Assembly: GCF_900640175.1 (NCBI RefSeq)
Contig: NZ_CAAAJC010000007.1
Span: 53,002 to 117,001, forward strand
Source: Legionella sp. W10-070
GTDB lineage: Bacteria; Pseudomonadota; Gammaproteobacteria; Legionellales; Legionellaceae
Reading direction: 5' to 3'
Length of the DNA stretch: 64,000 nt
Shown: positions 11,601-19,733 of the stretch, piece by piece
Layout: each line of letters begins with the position of its first letter
How positions within the stretch are numbered: position 1 is the first letter of the stretch
Made by a program: the position numbers and the translations under genes
Notes under the pieces: model-generated
Database searches by the model: none
Seen by the model: the letters and a program-made list of their open reading frames with translations, nothing else
Told to the model about the DNA's origin: nothing

Positions 11601-11752
11601 TCTTCCTTACGGTAATTAATCATTTTCGGGGAATACAGGATTCCAGGCAGCGGGGAAATAGAAGCCACTTGAAGAGAACGGCTATTACCCAGCTTGAATT
11701 GCCTGAGTTGAGTTTGCTGGCGAATCTGTGCGAATTTTTTCTCACTAACCAT
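8648..11752 (-). CDS. Large effector-like protein with hydrophobic segments, function unknown
   Basis: A 1034-residue protein that I cannot assign to a named family. Residues 120-270 are charged and helical, probably coiled coil (EKKRVQMVLDKVLKELRR). Hydrophobic segments are at about 381-405, 594-662 (Gly/Ala-rich) and 683-735, with another near 860 (TLITDYIPLLIRCLL). The C-terminus is polar (NPEKMNSDQSQ). There is no signal peptide. ATG 11752 follows AAGGA. A PmrA-box-like repeat and a -10 element lie 30-62 bases upstream. Size, solitary transcription, this promoter and the divergent ankyrin-type neighbour suggest a Dot/Icm substrate that inserts into or deforms host membranes. That is inference; a bacterial membrane protein is the alternative. 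Confidence 0.6.
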   Translation of the reverse strand: MVSEKKFAQIRQQTQLRQFKLGNSRSLQVASISPLPGILYSPKMINYRKEEFPLSQAGALHFIKEDEQTENFVWHTTAAALQQALRYGLLEVESPTARAIAALGLYRRQILSRAHEKGIISHKFEQKEALVNIAQDNLASLQELELLANTFNANANLDLEKKRVQMVLDKVLKELRRQSNEADNTLESLKKFDKKAVEKMKAFYAHQIQLLENLAERVSRADANTVQSILKATGSDSIMTIAKTMSMATLIKIQELNQNITYSRDAKSLMRGDLNSSCEDALKALRDYEADPHNPILAAHQGRFYLEDNQKVAVDFSHLGHDEKKIKSTLEAIAAIDGHGIIKTDKGYTLDGHHLLTTRFTKWQVNAAPGYTFKRLSAGTVNVVIGVVVGLAIDLPLGFFTSFFSFGHYKMPSLASKLMITVRTNSPKNALAEHLYNKFVFKHYSAGTLLGQKLGSFISNTILDMANGIRASFQNLKFKGFDELRADFKTGAWGNDYASLTKQEQILHRLRSILDVKINDRKNLENQIRNKEKVILNLGSESDSRSLSASSSCFTGMPYHLNAGEWDDIGNAVFSGIEAVNDTFVHNIHAKHPFTGLIFSTSYAAGGLAIFTPGLFAFLPKSYLAFSHMVGDLMAHGTSSAAIASGFTQAKVFAALFEAAIHGGDSWIAIGTKQFERNPANTIVYGALAVGLGYTLANYLDIPWLSEHIREDVGSVAPVGWAFAGAKLGLLLIDLLEPNHGKPVEETMSSLEKELKNFCPEASEQQITSWRDSLVTDEQLRQRLQEQIENSKRILDEKKVNPEIEAKRLRFIHMLKEHQDLLPELDNTFKRELLMTARHLFQGIDNQNVMLRGLKLAFYPKPERSIFTRTITLITDYIPLLIRCLLSPVTASLQPWRDLRDKTIKDITRIPHGLSKLTTMFTRTFARVGFRGPADVFANEVAARMEGFIRNDSHSISGQTYKITNCYEKNSELLRQTVSAGTDAMRSAAAAPEAEVVFNKTRNQAFTRLSTAGFFNPEKMNSDQSQAGCNPFPG

Positions 11753-11780
11753 GAGTATTCCTTAAAAAATATTGCACATC

Positions 11781-11813
11781 ATTTTATCAAAATTAAATTA
11801 AGTTTTGCTTAAG
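11781..11813 (-). promoter_or_regulatory. PmrA-box-like direct repeat plus -10 element
   Basis: On the - strand CTTAAGCAA-AA-CTTAATTTA (11813 down to 11794) is a tandem repeat with half-site starts 11 bases apart, as in the published Legionella PmrA box (cTTAATatT-N2-cTTAATatT). Seven bases further on is TAAAAT (11786-11781), a good -10. The ATG of the 1034-residue gene is about 30 bases downstream. Confidence 0.55.
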
Positions 11814-11944
11814 TTGGGAAGCTGGCAGATGAAAATTTTCCTATACACTATTTTAAGATAGAAAATAACCTTGTCCATATAGATAACCCCCTCTTGTTTA
11901 TTTATAATTCATTGATTGCTTTATTAAAACAGCAGGGAATAATA

Positions 11945-14900
11945 ATGATATATGAGTTATTGATATGGACAAATGGTGAAGATAAAGAACTCACTCTTAA
12001 TAATCAGATAATAACTCAATCAATTATCAATGAAACGTTATCACAAGCTAAAGAAGGACAACGTCTATTGCTTGCTCAAGCCCGGCTGGCAAAATTTAAT
12101 CCGTCAAATACAGAGCGCTCGCTTTCCAAAGTGGGAATATATAACCTGGCGCAACAGGATGATTTAGTCGGTTTTCTTGAATTTTGCCAAACACAAGTTA
12201 ACAGTGAGGGAACGAGTTTATTTCGACTAACACTTCAGTACTTATTGTCTCATAACAAGCAGGAAATCTTGCCAACCTATAAGATAAGCCAGTTATTTCT
12301 TGCACTGTTAAAGGAGGAACCAGAAAAGACGCTCACCTTCTATCATCAAAATCAGGAACTGTTCAAAACTTGCCATGACATTAATAATTGGGTAGCTGCT
12401 GAAATTAGCCAAACGGAATTAAGAAAAAGTGTCTCATCTATTAAGTCTGAGTTAGCTTACTTAACAGAAAATTTAAAAGAACAAAAAAATCCCCTTGGAA
12501 TTGTTAGCTTGTTTAGGGAATACATTGACAATACTGAGAGATTTACCGCATTGCTACTCTGGCTTTTGCAGCGCGAGGCTACCACAGAAGCAATATTAGG
12601 GAGTCATCTTCTGCATGATTTTTTAAAATATAACTTGTATACATTAAGTTTACCCGACAATTCACTCACTCAGTTGTATACTCTGCTGGCATTTTTTCCA
12701 CAAGCCAATGAACTGATTGAATCCGCCAACCTGACTTGTTGCGGTGAACGCGGCTTTGAACTCTATACGCTAAGCGGCATCATGGAGAAAGAAAAAACGC
12801 TTGCTGCTATCCCGGAAAACCTTCCTGTATTTGAATTTACAGTGACTGAAACTAATTTTGCCAATCTTCATGCCTTATTCGGTCCCTCCTTTTTAATTGC
12901 AGCAACAATCTGGTACCTCAATCATAAAGATAAAAGCTGTTTTCATTTGCTGAAACAGGCAATTAATCAGGAAACTATGGCTATTGAGCAATTATCCAGT
13001 TTAATCAACTATATAGCCAAGAGTGGCTCGCCCAAAACCTTGAAAGAGTTTGCTAAACTGGTAGATGATAAGGCTATACAGCGATTAATTTCCTTAAATA
13101 AAGGCGCTGTTTTATATTTGTTACCCTACAATCCCCTGCTATTTGACAAAATCAACCAAAACCATCTTGAAGATTATATTCATCAACTAACTGTAGCAAA
13201 CACCTCCGATCCAGAAATTGTTTTTCAGCTCATGAGCCTGTTTACAGTCTTAGTAGAAAAAAAGCACCCTGCCAGCGAACCGCTGTTTGAAGCAATTATC
13301 GACAATTTAATCTTGCACCCTATCATCCTCGAAGACACCAGGTTTTTGCAGCAATTGGATAGTTACCCTAAAAGCGAGATGCTATTAATCAGACGATCTG
13401 AACGATTACAACAACAAATTAGTCAATGCATTGATGAGCAAATTACAAATAACCCCTTACGTCCTCAGCATTATCAACTTATGGAAGACAAATGGCTGGA
13501 AATCAGCCGACATCTGGTCATTATCAATCAAATCAAGCCTCATATTAACTATAATCTTCACGATAAATATGAGTTGCAGACTCATATTGCTGAGGTTTGC
13601 TTCATCAGGAATGGCAACTCTCTTGATATTGAAAATTTTGTGCAAGCCCTCTCGCTAGAAATGACAGAATCTGGGGAAAAAATCCCTGAGTATGAACGTA
13701 TCCTCATTGAGATTCTAGCCCAAATAGATGATACATCCGTAAGAGAAGATATCATTTATAGACTAAGGAGCGCTCCCATTGAACGGCTGGATTGGATGCA
13801 AAAAAAATACGGTGTTGAAACCATCTTCCTGAAAGCAGCCCGCCATGGAAATATAGGCCTTATTAAAACTATTCCTCTTTTAAACGATCCTGAAATGCTC
13901 AATGAAGCAATCCTTCTGGCCGCTCATAGCCGTCATTGGGAGTTTGTTAATTACATGGTAGAAACTAGACTTATACCCAGGAAAGAAACATTAGCAACTA
14001 TTACCCTACTGGCTGCTGAGCATGGAGAGCTTGGTATCATCACCAATCTTTGTAAGCGCTGTGCCTACTCCCTATCCCGAGAGAATATAGAAACTATTTT
14101 AGAGAAAGCCGTTACCAATGGTCATTTGAATATAGTGGCTTATTTTTGTAGTCGTTTTGTGGTGAAGAGATCTGTGGTTGAGCAACTTTTCAAAAAAGCC
14201 ATTTACCTTGAGCATTTTGATATTATAAATTGTCTTGGTAATTTAAACACCAACGCCCCATCAGTAGTTAGCATCGAGAATGCATTTGAACAGGCAGCCC
14301 AAAATAACCGATTAGAGCTAATAAAATGCTTATGTAGCCTGCCAAATACTCCCCGTGTAAAAGCGATAGAACGAGCCTTCAAAAAGACAAGCCAGCTAGG
14401 AAATTTGGCAATCACCTTGTACTTGTGTACTTCGGAGAATATTTCCAAATCCGCAAGAACAGAAGCATTGATAGAGGCTATCACCGCTAATCAATTACCG
14501 ATTGTCAAACATTTTTGCAACTTGTCTCCTAAGCTTCTGGAACAGCAATCCATTGAGTGGGCACTCTGTTCTGCGGTTAAAGTGAGAAATCCATCAATTG
14601 TTAAATATCTTTGTACCGAATCCCCCCAAAAACCCCACAAGCGAGCCATTCAAACGGCGTTACTATTAGCAGCCAAAACTGGACAGGCAGACGTTATCGA
14701 TTATTTTTGTAGTATGCAACCTACGACGGTTTTAAATCAACAAACAATGAAGCAAGCACTATTATTAGCAGTTAAGTTTAAGCAATTTACCGTGATTCAA
14801 CATTTATGCGTGCTGACAAAAGATGCGCCTCAATACCATGATGCATTAAGAACTGCTTATCGCAAAGCAACATCCACAAAACAAACCGCTATTGCTGATT

Positions 14901-15061
14901 ATCTGTATGAACGTTTGCATGCTCCCTGTGCAACAAAAGAGAAACCAGTGAGTTCTTCCTCCAAGGAAGATCTGCCCTTAATCAACCATGGGATTTTTCG
15001 CAAGGACAATAAAAATGTTTCTGTTACAAACAGCCACTGTCGCAGTTTATTAGGTAATTAA
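11945..15061 (+). CDS. Ankyrin-like repeat protein, effector candidate
   Basis: A 1038-residue protein without signal peptide. The last 400 residues are about ten degenerate ankyrin-type units of roughly 34 residues with the pattern A-x-x-x-A-A-x-x-x-x-x-x-x-I-I-x-Y-x-C, for example ALLLAAKTGQADVIDYFCS and ALLLAVKFKQFTVIQHLCV. A Cys is repeated at the end of helix B in most units. The N-terminal 600 residues are helical and unrecognised. The tail is rich in Ser, Lys and Glu (EKPVSSSSKEDLP), like Dot/Icm secretion signals. The open frame starts earlier at a TTG, but ATG 11945 has AGGGA about 8 bases upstream and was chosen. It diverges from the 1034-residue gene. Ankyrin arrays bind protein partners; no catalytic domain is visible. 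Confidence 0.7.
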   Translation: MIYELLIWTNGEDKELTLNNQIITQSIINETLSQAKEGQRLLLAQARLAKFNPSNTERSLSKVGIYNLAQQDDLVGFLEFCQTQVNSEGTSLFRLTLQYLLSHNKQEILPTYKISQLFLALLKEEPEKTLTFYHQNQELFKTCHDINNWVAAEISQTELRKSVSSIKSELAYLTENLKEQKNPLGIVSLFREYIDNTERFTALLLWLLQREATTEAILGSHLLHDFLKYNLYTLSLPDNSLTQLYTLLAFFPQANELIESANLTCCGERGFELYTLSGIMEKEKTLAAIPENLPVFEFTVTETNFANLHALFGPSFLIAATIWYLNHKDKSCFHLLKQAINQETMAIEQLSSLINYIAKSGSPKTLKEFAKLVDDKAIQRLISLNKGAVLYLLPYNPLLFDKINQNHLEDYIHQLTVANTSDPEIVFQLMSLFTVLVEKKHPASEPLFEAIIDNLILHPIILEDTRFLQQLDSYPKSEMLLIRRSERLQQQISQCIDEQITNNPLRPQHYQLMEDKWLEISRHLVIINQIKPHINYNLHDKYELQTHIAEVCFIRNGNSLDIENFVQALSLEMTESGEKIPEYERILIEILAQIDDTSVREDIIYRLRSAPIERLDWMQKKYGVETIFLKAARHGNIGLIKTIPLLNDPEMLNEAILLAAHSRHWEFVNYMVETRLIPRKETLATITLLAAEHGELGIITNLCKRCAYSLSRENIETILEKAVTNGHLNIVAYFCSRFVVKRSVVEQLFKKAIYLEHFDIINCLGNLNTNAPSVVSIENAFEQAAQNNRLELIKCLCSLPNTPRVKAIERAFKKTSQLGNLAITLYLCTSENISKSARTEALIEAITANQLPIVKHFCNLSPKLLEQQSIEWALCSAVKVRNPSIVKYLCTESPQKPHKRAIQTALLLAAKTGQADVIDYFCSMQPTTVLNQQTMKQALLLAVKFKQFTVIQHLCVLTKDAPQYHDALRTAYRKATSTKQTAIADYLYERLHAPCATKEKPVSSSSKEDLPLINHGIFRKDNKNVSVTNSHCRSLLGN

Positions 15062-15136
15062 AAAATGAGTTATTCATATAGCAATATGAGATTTTGAGGG
15101 TTTATTAGATGATTTTACCCTGCAAATTGGCCTACC

Positions 15137-15310
15137 CTAGTATTTAGCAGTAGCATCACTAGCAGGAAAAGTATCTTCTATTGTTTTATCAAGCATTTTT
15201 TCACTTATCGCACGTTTTGTTTTTGGTGTTTTTGAGATATCATACCTTTTATAAGAAGATTTCTTTTGATAATTACTTTTCCCCTGATTATTTCCAATAT
15301 TTTTTTTCAT
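15137..15310 (-). CDS. Small basic protein with TFPASD motif
   Basis: A 57-residue protein too short for usual gene calling. ATG 15310 is preceded by GGAGAG with seven bases of spacing. The N-terminal 35 residues are Lys/Asn/Tyr-rich and the C-terminus reads KTIEDTFPASDATAKY. The (D/E)xTFPASDpp motif recurs in small uncharacterised proteins of many proteobacteria, often near stress genes. The reading frame, ribosome-binding site and conserved motif together support a real gene. Its function is unknown. Confidence 0.6.
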   Translation of the reverse strand: MKKNIGNNQGKSNYQKKSSYKRYDISKTPKTKRAISEKMLDKTIEDTFPASDATAKY

Positions 15311-15591
15311 AATAACTCTCCATTTAAAATGAATTTATATCATTATTAATAAGTAATTTTTATCAAAAATATCTTATTGTATTATAGATAATTTTATTAA
15401 TTTAAATTTATTTAAATCTGAGTTAAACACTTTTTAATTAAACCAAGCCTAATTTTAATGGCGCTAAATTTAAGCGTCATTAATGGTCAACTTGGGTAGA
15501 AATTCACCGAGTAACCTGCTCGCCTTTGGTTTTTTTACAACCAGAGATAACAAGAAACCTTATATTCTTAATTTTAAATTAATTACCAAGA

Positions 15592-15624
15592 TAACTCCGG
15601 ATATAGTAGCTATAATCGGAGTTA
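15592..15624 (+). promoter_or_regulatory. Near-perfect 33-base palindrome over the cysQ -10 element
   Basis: TAACTCCG (15592-15599) pairs with CGGAGTTA (15617-15624), and the inner TATAG/CTATA also pairs, giving an almost complete dyad. TATAAT (15611-15616) lies inside it, 42 bases before the cysQ start. The remaining 15311-15591 stretch is AT-rich with no gene seen. The dyad reads as an operator or an mRNA 5' hairpin. Confidence 0.5.
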
Positions 15625-15657
15625 AGTAGCTAATTCTATGGAGAGAGTGTTAGTCGT

Positions 15658-16482
15658 ATGAACAATATTAAAAATTACCTGAAAAAAGAATTGGAAGTTG
15701 CTTCCAAGTTTGCGCGCAAAGGAGGAGAAATAGCTCAGGAAATTCGCACTCGAGGTTATAAAATTCATGATAAAGGCAAACATCTTGGCCTTGTTACTGA
15801 AGCTGACATAGCGGTTAGTAAAATGCTGCTTCAAGAAATTAGCCTGGCCTTTCCCCAAGACATTATTATCTCTGAAGAGGAGCCTCTTCCTGAGAAAACA
15901 ACATCTGCAAAACGTATATGGTATATCGATCCCATCGATGGGACAAAAGATTTCATTGATGGTAGTAATGAATGGTCGGTGATGCTAGGGCTTGCAATTA
16001 ATGGAGAATCTTGCCTTGGAGTCGTTTATCAACCGGATCTCGAACGGCTTTATTTTGCTGTAAAAGGCAAAGGCGCTTTCCTAACTACCTCAAGAAGCAC
16101 AGAACCTCTGCAAGTAAAATCCGTTTCTGATCCCATACAAGCGGTATTACTTCAATCTCGAAGTCATTGGAGCCTTAAAGTAGATAGAATCGCAAAACAA
16201 TTAGGTATTAGTAAAATATTAAGACAAGCTTCCATAGGGTTAAAACTGGGAACAATTGCTGAAGGCAAAGCCGATCTTTATTTTAATTTTTCATGTCATT
16301 GTCATTTATGGGATCTTTGCGGACCAGAAATTATTCTCCGTGAGGCAGGGGGGCAGTTGTTCCTCTCATCAGGAAACAATATTCTCTATACTCAGGACGT
16401 CGGCACACAAATTAAAGAGTATTATCTGGCAACCAACAAAGAACTAGGAAGTAAAACCAGCCACTTTTTACATGGGGTTTAA
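15658..16482 (+). CDS. cysQ: 3'(2'),5'-bisphosphate nucleotidase (CysQ-like)
   Basis: A 274-residue inositol-monophosphatase-superfamily enzyme, most like CysQ, which removes the 3'-phosphate of PAP, a by-product of sulfate activation. Metal-site motifs are present: EE (ISEEEPLPE), DPIDGTKDFIDG and WDLCGPEIILREAGG. Length matches CysQ (about 246-270). The start is preceded by GGAGAG. The stop is immediately followed by the ATG of the prs gene, so the two are co-transcribed. An inositol-1-phosphatase role is the alternative, but the N-terminal spacing favours CysQ. Confidence 0.85.
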   Translation: MNNIKNYLKKELEVASKFARKGGEIAQEIRTRGYKIHDKGKHLGLVTEADIAVSKMLLQEISLAFPQDIIISEEEPLPEKTTSAKRIWYIDPIDGTKDFIDGSNEWSVMLGLAINGESCLGVVYQPDLERLYFAVKGKGAFLTTSRSTEPLQVKSVSDPIQAVLLQSRSHWSLKVDRIAKQLGISKILRQASIGLKLGTIAEGKADLYFNFSCHCHLWDLCGPEIILREAGGQLFLSSGNNILYTQDVGTQIKEYYLATNKELGSKTSHFLHGV

Positions 16483-17502
16483 ATGGACATTAAACTTTTC
16501 GCACTTGAAACATCCAGGAACTTGGGAAAAAAAATAGCGGCTCATTTGGCAATCCAACCAGCCTGTCATGAAGAGAGAGAGTTTGAAGATGGGGAACATA
16601 AGGTGCGCTCATTAGAGAACGTACGAGGCCAGGATGTTTTTCTACTTCAATCCTTATTCAGTGACGATCAACAAAGCGTCAATGACAAACTTTGCCGGCT
16701 TCTTTTCTTCATAGGTGCATTAAAAGATGCCTCCGCCAGGCAGATTACAGCGATTATCCCCTATTTCGCCTATGCGAGAAAGGATCGTAAAACACAATCC
16801 CGAGACCCAATCACCATGAGGTATATGGCTCAATTACTCGAAGCAATCGGTGCAGACAGAATTGTAACGCTTGACGTTCATAACCTTGCAGCATTCCAGA
16901 ATGCTTTTCGTATTCCCACGGAGCATCTGGAGACACGCATCTTATTTGCCCCTTATCTTATTCAATTAATTCAAAATGAAGAGGTCGTTATAGTTTCTCC
17001 TGATGCTGGAGGTGCCAAAAGAGCCGAACAACTAAGAGAAACGCTTCAGGGACACCTTAAACGGGATGTAGGAATGGCTTTTCTGGATAAAAAGAGAAGC
17101 TTGGGTGTGGTTAGCAGTGATCAGAACATAGTTGGCCATGTAAAAGCTAAAACAGCAATTATTGTTGATGACATCATAAGCTCTGGAACAACAATTGGCC
17201 TTGCTGTGGAGGCCTTGCATCAACAAAAGGCTAAAAAGATCATTGTTTGTGCCAGCCATGGCCTTTTTATCGGCAATGCCAGTAAAATCCTTGCCGATCC
17301 CCGTTTGCATAAAGTGATTATCACTGATAGCGTATCCCCTTTTCGCTTGCATAAAGATTTATTGGAAGGAAAGATAACTATGTTGGATACTTCTTTATTA
17401 TTTGCTGAAACTATCAAGCAAATTCATCAGGATGGCTCCATTTCCAATTTACTCAATACATTTTTGGATACCAAGAGATGCATCATCACTAATGAACCCT
17501 AA
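16483..17502 (+). CDS. Ribose-phosphate pyrophosphokinase family
   Basis: A 339-residue PRPP synthetase-type protein that would make PRPP from ribose 5-phosphate and ATP. It has the N-terminal FEDGEH loop, the flexible-loop RKDRKTQSRDPIT, the DVHN metal-site segment, the SPDAGG segment and the PRPP-binding VDDIISSGTT. It is longer than E. coli Prs (315) and sequence-divergent, so it may be a second, accessory paralog rather than the essential prs. It begins on the base after the cysQ stop with no internal ribosome-binding site other than within cysQ. The arrangement suggests coupled translation and a shared nucleotide role. Confidence 0.8.
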   Translation: MDIKLFALETSRNLGKKIAAHLAIQPACHEEREFEDGEHKVRSLENVRGQDVFLLQSLFSDDQQSVNDKLCRLLFFIGALKDASARQITAIIPYFAYARKDRKTQSRDPITMRYMAQLLEAIGADRIVTLDVHNLAAFQNAFRIPTEHLETRILFAPYLIQLIQNEEVVIVSPDAGGAKRAEQLRETLQGHLKRDVGMAFLDKKRSLGVVSSDQNIVGHVKAKTAIIVDDIISSGTTIGLAVEALHQQKAKKIIVCASHGLFIGNASKILADPRLHKVIITDSVSPFRLHKDLLEGKITMLDTSLLFAETIKQIHQDGSISNLLNTFLDTKRCIITNEP

Positions 17503-17586
17503 AGTAAAATAGCATTCAATAAGTTGTAGTAGTTCAAACTTGATCTGATAGTTGTCGGTTTTTCAGAAGTCTCTGTCAGGTCAAAT

Positions 17587-17930
17587 TCAGTTTATCAATT
17601 TTTCCTTCCAGATTTGTTTGCCATCAATCAATGTTTCCATGGGTGTTCGCAAAATCGTTTTATGAAAACGCTCGCAAATGCCGTTTGTTTAGGGTGATTG
17701 TGTTTTTGTCTTTGTATGATCGATGATGCTACTTTGGCTTCAAGGGCTTTCAAGCGGTCAGCGGTCTTTGAAATTAGCTAAACCGTGCCGAAGCCAGACA
17801 CTGCACACGCCCTTAGGAGACTCAAAAATGCCTTTCTTGCGCAATTTATTACTGGTACGAAGTTGACCATGAGCGGAATAAGCCCATGATCTTACAGGCT
17901 TTTGATACATTGGGTTAAATTACAGAAACG
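17587..17930 (-). pseudogene. Deleted IS481-family transposase remnant
   Basis: On the - strand, fragments in shifting frames match IS481 transposases in order: NKLRKKGIFESPKGV and VWLRHGLANFKDR (N-terminal HTH part), then TNGICERFHKTIL (the late catalytic-domain segment) and, directly fused, RTPMETLIDGKQIWKEKL (C-terminus). Several hundred bases between these blocks are missing, stop codons interrupt, and no terminal repeats were found. It fills most of the 505-base gap after prs. Confidence 0.75.
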
Positions 17931-18007
17931 GGGCAAATGCGAACTAGAAATCAATTCATGGTCAAAATATGATAAAATACGTGTTTTAAACAAATGAGGA
18001 TGTAGAT

Positions 18008-18481
18008 ATGTTTTGCTATGAAAAAAAATTTAAATATTCTGGTAATCAAGTATCCAGTATTGGTTCAGTTATAATTACTGCTAACGTTTACATAACAACA
18101 ATGACGCTTAATTTTCCATTGGATAAAAAAGCAGAGATAGTTAAATCATTATCCGAGGCTAACGTACCTTTAAAAGAAGTTGGATTAACCAATATATCAA
18201 TCCAAACTATGCTACATGATACTGCGAATATCAAAAAAACTTTAGAAGTATTAGCTCGAGATGGCTTCATAAGCCGAGAGTTTGCAGTAGAGATAACAAC
18301 AAACTGTCCTAATGGTCGTGGAGGAGAAATGAATTTAAATCATCCGCTTAAGGGAAAAAATGCACTTTTAATATCGGCCGCATCAAGTATTTTTAATTTA
18401 AATGCTCAACTAGAAAAAGTACATTGCCCAACTCCTCGGCTAAATTGCACTTCTCTCGGAAACTCTCACTTTTTGAATTGA
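18008..18481 (+). CDS. Hypothetical protein
   Basis: A 157-residue protein I do not recognise. ATG 18008 has GAGGATG upstream; an internal ATG at 18101 (MTLNFPLDKKAEI) is an alternative start giving 126 residues. There is no signal peptide. A helical central part (EIVKSLSEANVPLKEVG) is followed by a polar Asn/Pro-rich tail. It sits between the IS481 remnant and a kinase-like gene on the opposite strand, 10 bases away at the stops. It could be a small effector or recently acquired gene; there is no evidence for a function. Confidence 0.5.
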   Translation: MFCYEKKFKYSGNQVSSIGSVIITANVYITTMTLNFPLDKKAEIVKSLSEANVPLKEVGLTNISIQTMLHDTANIKKTLEVLARDGFISREFAVEITTNCPNGRGGEMNLNHPLKGKNALLISAASSIFNLNAQLEKVHCPTPRLNCTSLGNSHFLN

Positions 18482-18491
18482 TTGTGTCAGA

Positions 18492-19523
18492 TTAGGTGGG
18501 AACTAATTCAGATAAGTTTAGATATTTTTCTGCCTTTCTAAACCACTTGTCTAGATCCTGAATTCTCGGGTCATCAAGGTGCCAAATACAAATTTTTGCC
18601 CGCAGACAGGCACGATAGCTTTTATAGAATGCAAATAATCTTTCCGGAACAGGATCCTTTGATATTTCCTGATAAACAGTCAGGAATAACTTCCCGATAT
18701 CCATCCTTTTCAAAATCTCACATTCAAGAAATAAATAAGATAATTCATCAACCGGATCCATTATTCTGAGTTTATCGTTAAACTCCAGGCGATCGATAAT
18801 CACTGGTGGAGAAAGTAACCAAATATGCTCAGGTCGAAGATCCCCATGACACTCAATAATTTTCCCTTGGGACACCCTCTCATTAATACATTCTGTCAGG
18901 ACTTCCAGTTCATACAACTGCTTTTGATGGACAACCTTAACCACTTCCTGATTAAGGCCATAATATGTCTTAATCAGGACACTACTGTTTTCCTGAATGC
19001 TGTTTTTAAGCTGCTGTTTGTATTCTTCCGGTTTTATGTTTTCAGGATTCGCCCTCTGGTAGAAAGCCACCAGCATTTGTGCCGCCTCTTTAATCTGAGG
19101 AAGTTGTTTAAGGCTATTCTTCAGAATTAGCTGTTCCAGCGTTAATTCACGAGGAAGGCGCCGCATTTTGAGTAACCAGTCAACAATATTTTTTCTATTG
19201 CGAGAACCAACTGGATAAAAGTGCGAAGTTCTGCCTTGCATCAAAGGCACGACCCCCAAATAAACATCCGGAGCCAGAAACTGATTAATCTTAAGCTCTT
19301 TTTGGCAATTTGAGTATCGAACATCTAATTGGCTTAAATTAAGAAAAGGGAATTGCACGGGTTTTTTGAGCTTATAGGCATACTGCTCCGTTAAAAAAAT
19401 CCATGACATATGAGTTTCTATAACCTCAACCTTTTGGCCAGGCTCAATATAAGAATCAGGCTGACTTAAAAATTCAACCTTATTTTTTAAATCCTGCCAA
19501 ATGTCATCATTTTTTAAGTTCAT
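18492..19523 (-). CDS. COG2187-type aminoglycoside-phosphotransferase-fold protein
   Basis: A 343-residue protein resembling the COG2187 family (kinase-like fold, often fused to a P-loop kinase in other bacteria; here only the first domain). An N-terminal nucleotide-lobe-like segment (AYKLKKPVQFPFL) precedes the catalytic-loop motif CHGDLRPEHIWL near residue 225, where Asp is the expected catalytic base, and IDRLEF..DPVDELSYLFLE, which provides the metal-binding Asp. The substrate is unknown. ATG 19523 lacks a strong ribosome-binding site. It is a single gene converging on the hypothetical gene at 18008. Confidence 0.75.
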   Translation of the reverse strand: MNLKNDDIWQDLKNKVEFLSQPDSYIEPGQKVEVIETHMSWIFLTEQYAYKLKKPVQFPFLNLSQLDVRYSNCQKELKINQFLAPDVYLGVVPLMQGRTSHFYPVGSRNRKNIVDWLLKMRRLPRELTLEQLILKNSLKQLPQIKEAAQMLVAFYQRANPENIKPEEYKQQLKNSIQENSSVLIKTYYGLNQEVVKVVHQKQLYELEVLTECINERVSQGKIIECHGDLRPEHIWLLSPPVIIDRLEFNDKLRIMDPVDELSYLFLECEILKRMDIGKLFLTVYQEISKDPVPERLFAFYKSYRACLRAKICIWHLDDPRIQDLDKWFRKAEKYLNLSELVPT

Positions 19524-19680
19524 TGTCTCGCTTCTTTATTATTCCCTATAATGAAAAAAGCAACTGGTGTATTGATTATAGAAGATCGCTTTATTTATTC
19601 GATTACTAATGAGTTATACGCCCATCCCTGGCTACAATTTTCAAGGAAAATCGCAGCTTTAATCACACCCGAAACAAAAT

Positions 19681-19709
19681 TTGACAAAATCTAATACAAA
19701 AACTATGCT
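19681..19709 (+). promoter_or_regulatory. Consensus sigma-70-type promoter for hsp20
   Basis: TTGACA (19681-19686), exactly 17 bases, then TATGCT (19704-19709). This gives a 5' leader of about 115 bases before the hsp20 ATG. The rest of 19524-19680 holds a 46-codon open frame from 19551 with no ribosome-binding site, which I do not call as a gene. Confidence 0.65.
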
Positions 19710-19733
19710 TTTCCTGCGTAACAACATATGGAT

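Noticed and set aside
19551..19691. 46-codon open frame before hsp20
   Set aside because: No ribosome-binding site, and its end overlaps the -35 element of the hsp20 promoter.
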